Shown piece by piece: positions 1 to 5,092 of a DNA stretch of 5,092 nucleotides. The translations under genes were made by a program, and so were the position numbers. This stretch comes from an uncultured Collinsella sp. (GTDB lineage: Bacteria > Actinomycetota > Coriobacteriia > Coriobacteriales > Coriobacteriaceae). Location: assembly GCA_905207425.1 (NCBI GenBank), contig CAJLLB010000129.1, forward strand, positions 1-5,092. The letters are read 5' to 3'. How positions within the stretch are numbered: position 1 is the first letter of the stretch; every line of letters begins with the position of its first letter. Under the pieces are notes generated by a model that was not told the origin of the DNA, did not search any database, and was given only the letters and a program-made list of their open reading frames with translations.

Positions 1-513
1 CGCCTCCGGCGTAGGTTCGGCCTCAGCATCACTCTCCGTCTGAATCTCATTCTCAAGGGGGCTGGCCAGCAGCTTCGCGCCCATCTCCAGCCGATACGGT
101 TCAACGGCATGGAAGGGGCGTACGCATCCGTAGAGTCCCGAGAGGATCCAGAGATGGTTTTGCAGCCAGTCGAGCTGTGCGGCATCCATGACCTCGGGCG
201 CCATGCTTTGGTATTGGATGCCGTGATAGGACATGACGGCGGGGGAGATTCGACGCGCGATATCGGGATCGGCGAGGTCGGCATCGCTCAGGACGGGCAT
301 AAATTCGTGAAGCGTATCCAGGCACGCTGTAAGCAGCCTGTCACTTACGTTCCACAGCGCCTGCAGGCCGCCGCTGCCTTCATTCCGCTCGATATCTAGC
401 AGTGCCCGGTGGAGGCGAGCCGTCTCGTGCACAAAGGGTGGAATGCCCAGGACTTCAAAAGCATCTTGGGCCGCGCGCATTTGCTTGGCGGGCGAAATGA
501 TGACTTGAAGCAT
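1..513 (-). CDS. yaaA: YaaA/DUF328 family peroxide-stress protein, 3' part missing at window edge
   Basis: The reading frame starts at an ATG complementary to 511-513 and stays open to position 1, giving 171 visible residues. The family is recognised from the N-terminal IISPAK (residues 5-10), matching ISPAK at the start of E. coli YaaA, and from LSGLYGCVRPF (124-134) followed by EPYRLEMG (138-145), the most conserved YaaA stretch. E. coli YaaA is about 258 aa, so roughly a third is missing here. In E. coli the protein is cytoplasmic, induced by OxyR during hydrogen peroxide stress, and limits damage from free iron; that role is transferred by homology. A GAGGAG ribosome site 5 nt upstream supports the start. 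After EMGAKL (residue 148) the protein runs into an acidic, Pro/Ala/Glu-rich stretch (about 152-171) where the family normally reaches an LYxFW-type motif within about ten residues, suggesting an insertion. The gene lies 100 bp downstream of the aminopeptidase gene, across a terminator-like palindrome. The family call is firm; regulation in this organism is unknown. Confidence 0.9.
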   Translation of the reverse strand, partial: MLQVIISPAKQMRAAQDAFEVLGIPPFVHETARLHRALLDIERNEGSGGLQALWNVSDRLLTACLDTLHEFMPVLSDADLADPDIARRISPAVMSYHGIQYQSMAPEVMDAAQLDWLQNHLWILSGLYGCVRPFHAVEPYRLEMGAKLLASPLENEIQTESDAEAEPTPEA

Positions 514-518
514 AGACT

Positions 519-524
519 CTCCTC
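519..524 (-). promoter_or_regulatory. Ribosome binding site of yaaA
   Basis: GAGGAG on the minus strand, 5 nt before the yaaA ATG. It fixes the start used here and lies just downstream of the T-run of the palindrome. Confidence 0.75.
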
Positions 525-528
525 TGCC

Positions 529-598
529 AAAAAAGTTGCGGTGGAATACGGTCTGTTTTGGCCGTTTATGGGCCAGTTTAGTCCGCATTTCACCGCAA
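529..598 (-). terminator. Long imperfect palindrome plus T-run, probable intrinsic terminator of the aminopeptidase gene
   Basis: Two 28-nt arms (536-563 and 571-598) surround a 7-nt loop (564-570). I count 21 Watson-Crick pairs of 28, including a perfect 8-bp base (TTGCGGTG with CACCGCAA) and a perfect 5-bp top (TGGCC with GGCCA). On the minus strand the hairpin is followed by C and six T's (positions 535-529). It starts 15 nt after the aminopeptidase stop codon, as expected for an intrinsic terminator of that gene. The stem is much longer than a typical terminator, so it may also be a repeat-type palindrome reused as a terminator. The T-run ends 4 nt before the yaaA ribosome site, so any readthrough transcript would carry the hairpin in the yaaA leader. 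There is no T-run on the plus-strand side. Confidence 0.65.
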
Positions 599-613
599 GT
601 TATGAAGGGCTGG

Positions 614-2011
614 TTAGGCGCGCTCGAGGAAGGCCTTGTAGCCGCGGTAGGCCTCGTAGATATCGGCCTTGTTGGCGACCTCCCATAGGGCGTGCATGGA
701 CAGAACGGCAACGCCGGAGTCGATGACATTCATGCCGTACTTGGCCATGATGTAGGCGATGGTGCCGCCGCCACCTGCGTTGACGCGGCCGAGCTCACAG
801 GTCTGGAAATCCACGCCTGCCTTGTCCATGATGTCGCGGACGAGGGCCACATACTCGGCATCGGCGTCGTTGGAGCCGCCCTTGCCGCGGCTGCCCGTGT
901 ACTTGTTAAAGCACAGGCCGCGACCCATAAAGGCGGCGTTCTTGGTCTCGAACTTGGCGGCATAGCCCGGGTCGAAGCCGGCGGACACGTCAGAGGAGAG
1001 CATGCGGCTGCGGGCGAGCGCGCGGCGCAGGGCCAGCGGGCTACCCTCGCCGGCGAGCGTCATGATCTCGGCGACGGTGTTCTCGAAGAAGCGGCTCGTC
1101 ATGCCGGTGGCACCCACGGAACCGATCTCCTCTTTGTCGACGATGAGCGTGATGCTCGTGCGCTCCACGTTGGTGACGTTGATCTGGGCGAGCATAGAGG
1201 GGTAGGCGCAGACGCGGTCGTCGTGGCCATAGCCCAAGATCATGGAGCGGTCGAGGCCCATGTCGCGGGCGGGGCCGGCGGGCACGACCTCGATCTCGGC
1301 GGAGAGGAAGTCCTCCTCCTCGACGTCGTACTGCTCCTTAAGGATGTCCAGAAACATTTGCTTGACGGGCTCCTTGGGGGCGTCCTTGTCGTCCTCATCG
1401 AACTTGACGGGACGGCCGCCCACGATCACGTCGAGGATCTCGGCGTCGACGGCGTCCTTGGCAGGCTTAGACATCTGCTCACTCGAGAGATGGATCAGCA
1501 GGTCGGAGATGGTAAAGACCGGGTCGTCGGCCTTGTCGCCGATATTGATGTCGACGGTGGTACCGTCCTTTTTGCAGATGACGCCCACGAGTGCGAGCGG
1601 GGAGGCCACCCAGTGGTAGCTCTTGACGCCGCCGTAGTAGTGCGTGTCGAGATAAGCCATGTCGCCGGCCTCGAAGGCGGGGTTCTGCTTAAGGTCCAGG
1701 CGCGGCGAGTCCACGTGGGCGCCCAGGATGTTAAAGCCCTGTTCGAGCGGGGCGGTGCCCAGGTTGACGAGCATAAGGTCCTTGCCGTGGTTAGCGGCAT
1801 ACACCTTGTCGCCTGCCTTGAGCTCGCGGCCTTCGGCGATTACGGTCTCCAGGTCGACGTATCCTGCCTCCTCGGCCATCTTGATGCCGGCCTTGACGCA
1901 CAGGCGCTCGGTCTTGTTCTCGCTCAAAAACTGCTTATAGCCGCGGCAAAGCTCCTCGAGCTCCTCGACTTGCTGTGGCGTGTACTTTTTCCATGCGCAG
2001 GGACGCTCCAT
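614..2011 (-). CDS. apeA: M18 family metallo-aminopeptidase, complete (465 aa)
   Basis: A cytoplasmic zinc aminopeptidase that removes N-terminal residues from peptides, by family membership. All expected M18 landmarks appear in order: HVDSPR with metal ligand H99; a GYGHDDR segment with bridging D265; DKEEIGS with E294 as probable general base and E295 as ligand; SSDVSAG with D341; and SMHALWE with final ligand H440. The N-terminal AWKKY and FLSENKTER (about residues 6-36) and a length of 465 aa match the bacterial 'aminopeptidase 1' (ApeA) branch rather than the shorter ApeB branch; the symbol follows that naming. I see no signal peptide or membrane segment. The frame is open upstream as far as 2227, but the start at 2011 is preferred: an AAAGGAG site lies 8 nt upstream, family homology begins there, and the longer version would run into polA on the other strand. 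The gene is divergent from polA, and its stop is followed by a terminator-like palindrome. The family call is very secure; substrate preference cannot be read from sequence. Confidence 0.95.
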   Translation of the reverse strand: MERPCAWKKYTPQQVEELEELCRGYKQFLSENKTERLCVKAGIKMAEEAGYVDLETVIAEGRELKAGDKVYAANHGKDLMLVNLGTAPLEQGFNILGAHVDSPRLDLKQNPAFEAGDMAYLDTHYYGGVKSYHWVASPLALVGVICKKDGTTVDINIGDKADDPVFTISDLLIHLSSEQMSKPAKDAVDAEILDVIVGGRPVKFDEDDKDAPKEPVKQMFLDILKEQYDVEEEDFLSAEIEVVPAGPARDMGLDRSMILGYGHDDRVCAYPSMLAQINVTNVERTSITLIVDKEEIGSVGATGMTSRFFENTVAEIMTLAGEGSPLALRRALARSRMLSSDVSAGFDPGYAAKFETKNAAFMGRGLCFNKYTGSRGKGGSNDADAEYVALVRDIMDKAGVDFQTCELGRVNAGGGGTIAYIMAKYGMNVIDSGVAVLSMHALWEVANKADIYEAYRGYKAFLERA

Positions 2012-2019
2012 GACGCAGG

Positions 2020-2026
2020 CTCCTTT
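2020..2026 (-). promoter_or_regulatory. Ribosome binding site of the M18 aminopeptidase gene
   Basis: AAAGGAG on the minus strand, 8 nt before the ATG at 2011-2009. It decides the start against upstream in-frame alternatives (a Met 17 codons upstream, and the far start at 2227). Confidence 0.8.
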
Positions 2027-2050
2027 CGGATCGATCGTGCTGGTTGATGT

Positions 2051-2085
2051 ACCGTGAGCCATCGTATCACGCGCGGGCTCACGGT
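2051..2085. promoter_or_regulatory. Perfect 10-bp inverted repeat, possible operator in the apeA-polA divergent region
   Basis: ACCGTGAGCC (2051-2060) and its exact reverse complement GGCTCACGGT (2076-2085) are separated by 15 bp. The spacer holds a candidate extended -10 for the aminopeptidase gene. If transcription starts near 2054, the left arm covers the start site and the right arm lies near -22 to -31, an arrangement suited to a repressor binding DNA. Alternatively it is a hairpin in a longer transcript. The repeat is seen directly; the regulatory role is inference. Confidence 0.5.
2061..2069 (-). promoter_or_regulatory. Candidate extended -10 element for the M18 aminopeptidase gene
   Basis: The minus strand reads TGATACGAT, that is a TG, one base, then TACGAT (4 of 6 to TATAAT, fitting the actinobacterial TANNNT pattern). 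I see no good -35 at normal spacing, which is acceptable for an extended -10 promoter. The predicted start near 2054 would give a leader of about 43 nt containing the AAAGGAG site. It lies in the spacer of the inverted repeat. Confidence 0.4.
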
Positions 2086-2129
2086 GGCGGGGGAGCTTGA
2101 TGTGAGGTGGCCGCGGGGCGGGGAGCGTG

Positions 2130-2135
2130 TAAACT
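2130..2135 (+). promoter_or_regulatory. Weak candidate -10 element for polA
   Basis: TAAACT fits TANNNT and has a TG immediately before it. Transcription from it would start near 2142, leaving a leader of about 36 nt before the polA ATG. No recognisable -35 lies 16-18 bp upstream, where the DNA is G-rich, so this is only the best of poor options. Confidence 0.22.
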
Positions 2136-2163
2136 GGAGTGAGCAAACCGTGCCCAGCCCAAA

Positions 2164-2170
2164 GCGAGGT
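2164..2170 (+). promoter_or_regulatory. Ribosome binding site of polA
   Basis: GCGAGGT is one base away from a GGAGGT core and ends 7 nt before the ATG at 2178. It favours that ATG over the in-frame GTG at 2139, which has no properly spaced ribosome site. Confidence 0.65.
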
Positions 2171-2177
2171 ATTTAAT

Positions 2178-4928
2178 ATGTCTGACAAGCGCCGCACTTT
2201 TGCCGTTATCGACGGCAACTCGCTCATGCACCGCGCCTTTCACGCCGTGCCGCCGACCATGAACGCGCCGGACGGTCGCCCCACCAACGCGATCTTTGGC
2301 TTTCTGAACATGTTTCTTAAGATGATTGATGCCTTTAACCCCGACGGTGTGGTCGTGGCGTTTGACAAGGGTAAGCCGCGCGTGCGCATGGAGATGCTGC
2401 CGCAGTATAAGGCGCAACGCCCGCCCATGGACCCCGATCTGCATGCGCAGTTCCCTATGATTAAGGAGCTGCTCACCGCGCTCAACGTGCCGATTCTGCA
2501 GTCCGAGGGCTGGGAAGGCGACGATATCCTGGGAACCATGGCGCGCCTGGGCGAGCAGGCCGGCTGCGACATGCTACTGGTGACCGGCGACCGCGACATG
2601 TATCAACTCGTGACCGAGCACGTCAACGTGGTCTCGACCCGCAAGGGCCTGTCTGACGTGGCGATCATGACGCCCGAGAGCGTGGACGACCTGTATCACG
2701 GCATTACGCCGGCGCTCGTGCCCGATTTTTACGGTCTAAAGGGCGATACGTCCGACAACATCCCCGGTGTACCGGGCATCGGTCCCAAAAAGGCGAGTGC
2801 GCTCATTGCGAAGTACGGTAGCCTGGACGAAGTCATCGCGCATGCCGACGAGGTCAAGGGCAAGATGGGCGAGAACCTGCGTGCACACATCGATGACGCA
2901 CTACTGAGCCGCAAGGTTGCGACAATTCGCACCGATGCGCCCGTCGAGCTCGACTTTGAGGCGACGTCCTTCCCGGCGTTTTCTGCCGATGAGGTTTCCG
3001 CGGCGCTGGGCACGCTTGGTATCACCGCCATGCAGAACCGTTTCTTGGCGCTGATCGGCGGCGAGGGCGGGGCTGCTGCTGCCTCCAGTGTGGTTGAGAT
3101 ACCTGCTATGGTTCGCGCAGCCGCCGGCGATGCCGACGCGCTTGGTGCCGTTGCGGCTGAGGTCTCCCGCGCGATTGATGCCGGCGAGTGGGTCGCCGCC
3201 GTGGTGGACGACGACAAGGAAGAGGGCGCGCTCTTTGGACTGACGCGCACGCTGTGGTTGGCGACGTCCAAGGGCCTGTTCGCGCTCGAGGAGGGCGACA
3301 GCTGTGCGGCGGCTGAGGTTGAGGGCTTCAACTTCGTTCACGGCGTGATTGCCGGCGTGCTCGCGCGTCTGTTTATGGAGGGTCGCGTGGCGAGCCCGGA
3401 TATGAAGGCGCTGTTGCACGAGCTTTCGCCCGTCGATTCTTCTGAGCCCGAGCTCATTGATCCGCTCGCTACCGATTCCACGCGTATCTTCGATACCGTG
3501 GTCGCTGCCTATCTGCTGGATTCCGATCGCTCCGAGTTCGATGAGGCATATCTTGCCGATACGTATCTGCAGATGGCGCTGCCTGCGGCGCGCGGCGCAG
3601 AGGGTGCCGGTGAGGACGCTCCGGCGCCCGCCGCTCGCACGGCGGCCTTGACGCTGGCGCTGGTCGCACCGCTGCGCGACCGCATGGCCCGTGAGAATGC
3701 CGCCAACGTGTTCGATGGCATCGAGATGCCGCTCGTTCCGGTACTTGCCAAGATGGAGCGCGCGGGCATGCTCGTGGACCCCGACCGTCTGCACAGTCTG
3801 TCCGAGGGTCTGGCGACCCAGATTACCGAGGTTGAGCGCAGTATTCGCGACCTGGCGGGTGACGAGACCTTTAATATTGGCAGTCCCATGCAGCTGTCGC
3901 ACGTGCTCTTTGATGTGATGGGGCTTCCGACCAAGGGCCTCAAGAAGACTAAGCGCGGCTATTATTCGACCAACGCCAAGGTGCTGAGCGACCTTGCGCG
4001 TGACCACGAAATCGTGCGTCTGATCTTGGACTGGCGTGAGAAGTCTAAGATCAAGTCCACCTATCTGGACACGCTGGGCCCGCTACGCCGTGGTGACGGT
4101 CGCGTACACACTACGTACAACCAGACCATCACGGCAACGGGGCGTCTGTCCTCGAGCGACCCGAACCTGCAGAACATCCCGACGCGCTCGGAGCTGGGTC
4201 GTACCGTCAAGACGGCGTTTTCGGCAGGCGAGGGAAGCGTCTTTTTGGCGGTGGACTACTCGCAGATCGAGCTGCGTCTGCTGGCACATCTCTCGGGTGA
4301 CGAGCACCTGGTGCGCGCCTTTAACGAGGGCGAGGACTTCCATGCCGAGACGGCGGCGCGCGTGTTTGGTGTGCCGGTGTCCGAGGTAACGCCCGACTTG
4401 CGCAGTCGCGCCAAGGCCGTGAACTTTGGCATCGTGTATGGCCAGCAGGCCTACGGCCTGTCGCAGTCGCTGCATATCTCGATGGCCGAGGCACGCGACA
4501 TGATCGACCGCTACTACGAGGCCTACCCGGGCGTGCGCACGTTCCTCGACAACGTGGTGGCACGCGCCAAGCAGACGGGCTACGCCGAGACCATGTACGG
4601 CCGCCGTCGTCATATTCCGGAGCTCAAGGCCAAAAACCCGCAACTCCGCGGCTTTGGCGAGCGCACGGCCATGAACCATCCCATGCAGGGAACCGCCGCC
4701 GACATCATCAAGATCGCGATGGCCCGCGTAAGCCGCCGCCTGGAAGAGGAAGGCTTTGCCGCCCACATGATCCTGCAAGTGCACGACGAACTGGACTTTG
4801 AGTGCCCCATCGACGAAGTCGAGCGCCTAACCACCATGGTCCGCGACGTCATGGAACACGTAGTAGACCTCCGCGTACCCCTCATCGCCGAAGCTTCGAC
4901 TGGAGTGACCTGGGCAGACGCCAAGTAA
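2178..4928 (+). CDS. polA: DNA polymerase I, with inactive 3'-5' exonuclease domain (916 aa)
   Basis: Family A polymerase that fills gaps and removes RNA primers and damaged strands in repair and lagging-strand maturation. The 5' nuclease domain (about residues 1-290) has its acidic residues: D12, D63, E113/D115/D116, D138/D140 and D190/D193, followed by the helix-hairpin-helix GVPGIGPKKA (197-206). The middle domain (about 305-500) has lost the proofreading site: there is no DxE motif around 339-346, the second aspartate position is L412 by my alignment, and the YxxxD motif is replaced by Ala/Thr around 484-490. The polymerase domain (about 515-916) is intact: TATGRLSSSDPNLQNIP (652-668), motif A DYSQIELR with D693, motif B with R742, K746, F750 and Y754, and motif C QVHDEL with D870 and E871. 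F750 corresponds to the Phe that discriminates against dideoxynucleotides in this family. The start at 2178 is chosen for its ribosome site and family alignment. The gene is divergent from the aminopeptidase gene and convergent with the fragment at the right edge. Identification is very secure; loss of proofreading is inferred from missing residues. Confidence 0.98.
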   Translation: MSDKRRTFAVIDGNSLMHRAFHAVPPTMNAPDGRPTNAIFGFLNMFLKMIDAFNPDGVVVAFDKGKPRVRMEMLPQYKAQRPPMDPDLHAQFPMIKELLTALNVPILQSEGWEGDDILGTMARLGEQAGCDMLLVTGDRDMYQLVTEHVNVVSTRKGLSDVAIMTPESVDDLYHGITPALVPDFYGLKGDTSDNIPGVPGIGPKKASALIAKYGSLDEVIAHADEVKGKMGENLRAHIDDALLSRKVATIRTDAPVELDFEATSFPAFSADEVSAALGTLGITAMQNRFLALIGGEGGAAAASSVVEIPAMVRAAAGDADALGAVAAEVSRAIDAGEWVAAVVDDDKEEGALFGLTRTLWLATSKGLFALEEGDSCAAAEVEGFNFVHGVIAGVLARLFMEGRVASPDMKALLHELSPVDSSEPELIDPLATDSTRIFDTVVAAYLLDSDRSEFDEAYLADTYLQMALPAARGAEGAGEDAPAPAARTAALTLALVAPLRDRMARENAANVFDGIEMPLVPVLAKMERAGMLVDPDRLHSLSEGLATQITEVERSIRDLAGDETFNIGSPMQLSHVLFDVMGLPTKGLKKTKRGYYSTNAKVLSDLARDHEIVRLILDWREKSKIKSTYLDTLGPLRRGDGRVHTTYNQTITATGRLSSSDPNLQNIPTRSELGRTVKTAFSAGEGSVFLAVDYSQIELRLLAHLSGDEHLVRAFNEGEDFHAETAARVFGVPVSEVTPDLRSRAKAVNFGIVYGQQAYGLSQSLHISMAEARDMIDRYYEAYPGVRTFLDNVVARAKQTGYAETMYGRRRHIPELKAKNPQLRGFGERTAMNHPMQGTAADIIKIAMARVSRRLEEEGFAAHMILQVHDELDFECPIDEVERLTTMVRDVMEHVVDLRVPLIAEASTGVTWADAK

Positions 4929-4963
4929 GGGCACACCCACAATTCCAAATTAATCAAAACCAA

Positions 4964-4995
4964 AAGGACGCCCCTCACCAACAAGGAGCGTCCTT
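4964..4995. terminator. Hairpin terminator shared by polA and the convergent gene on the right
   Basis: AAGGACGC (4964-4971) pairs with GCGTCCTT (4988-4995); after a 1x1 mismatch, CCT (4973-4975) pairs with AGG (4984-4986) around an 8-nt loop. On the minus strand the stem runs directly into CCTTTTGGTTTTG, a good T-rich tail, and the hairpin begins 3 nt after the stop codon of the right-hand minus-strand gene. On the plus strand it lies 35 bp after the polA stop, with a weaker T-rich tail (TTCGTTCAATT). It probably works in both directions, more strongly for the minus strand. Confidence 0.8.
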
Positions 4996-4998
4996 CGT

Positions 4999-5092
4999 TC
5001 AATTAAATTCAGCCAAAGTATCTAGGCGCCAAGACGCCATCCATGCGGCAAGCAAGTCAACGTAGCCATGCCCGGGGCCGGCCGTTTGATTT
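4999..5092 (-). CDS. C-terminal end of an unidentified protein, 5' part beyond window
   Basis: A minus-strand frame is open from the right edge to a TGA complementary to 4999-5001, giving 30 visible residues. They include GPGHGYVDLLAAWMASW followed by RLDTLAEFN at the end. The composition looks protein-like, and the stop lies 3 nt before a hairpin whose T-rich tail faces the minus strand, which is the main argument that this is a real gene end. I do not recognise the family from so short a tail and assign no function. The gene would be convergent with polA. Confidence 0.55.
   Translation of the reverse strand, partial: NQTAGPGHGYVDLLAAWMASWRLDTLAEFN

Noticed and set aside
396..593. A 65-codon minus-strand frame overlapping the start of yaaA
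   Set aside because: Its first codons fall inside the palindrome and the rest overlaps yaaA in another frame; yaaA has the homology and the ribosome site.
692..2047. A 451-codon open frame on the plus strand, antisense to the aminopeptidase gene
   Set aside because: It lies opposite a gene with complete M18 motifs and has the His/Val/Asp/Gly-rich composition typical of an antisense shadow in high-GC DNA. No family is recognisable.
2139..2177. A GTG start giving polA 13 extra residues
   Set aside because: No properly spaced ribosome site precedes it, and family alignment begins at the ATG at 2178, which has one.
2012..2227. A 72-residue N-terminal extension of the aminopeptidase (start at 2227)
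   Set aside because: It would overlap the polA start on the other strand, lies outside the family homology, and the start at 2011 has a strong AAAGGAG site.
2901..4007. A 368-codon open frame on the minus strand within polA
   Set aside because: Antisense shadow of polA, rich in Arg, His and Gly with no recognisable domain; the plus strand is clearly coding.
5043..5092. A plus-strand ATG frame open to the right edge
   Set aside because: It has no ribosome site, and the terminator polarity and adjacent stop codon favour a minus-strand gene here.
1..5092. A novel defence, mobile or RNA-based system
   Set aside because: All long coding regions are explained by yaaA, apeA and polA. I found no CRISPR repeats, transposase or integrase motifs, tRNA-like folds or reverse transcriptase motifs.

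Overview
The window looks like a chromosomal, housekeeping segment from a high-GC Gram-positive actinobacterium. My best guess is the Coriobacteriia (Collinsella-like). That guess rests on the high GC content, GC-rich codon endings, the style of the M18 aminopeptidase and a PolA without proofreading residues. It is an inference from protein style, not a database match. I see no mobile elements, CRISPR arrays, tRNA or rRNA genes.

Layout from left to right: (1) the first 171 codons of a yaaA-type peroxide-stress gene on the minus strand, cut off by the left edge at position 1; (2) a 100-bp gap holding a 63-bp imperfect palindrome followed by a T-run on the minus strand, probably the terminator of the next gene; (3) a complete M18 metallo-aminopeptidase gene (apeA type, 465 aa) on the minus strand; (4) a 166-bp divergent intergenic region with a perfect 10-bp inverted repeat bracketing a candidate extended -10 for the aminopeptidase, and a G-rich stretch; (5) a complete polA gene on the plus strand (916 aa) encoding DNA polymerase I, with intact 5' nuclease and polymerase domains and a degenerate 3'-5' exonuclease domain; (6) a 70-bp gap between convergent genes, holding a hairpin terminator; (7) the last 30 codons of an unidentified minus-strand gene that runs off the right edge.

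The genes do not form an obvious pathway. PolA serves DNA repair and Okazaki-fragment processing, YaaA protects against peroxide and iron damage, and the aminopeptidase recycles peptides. apeA and yaaA are co-oriented but separated by a terminator-like palindrome, so they are probably mostly separate transcription units. apeA and polA are divergent and share a short control region. No gene-free stretch exceeds 300 bases. I found no convincing novel multi-gene system; the most interesting signals are the two non-coding inverted repeats and an acidic insertion in YaaA.
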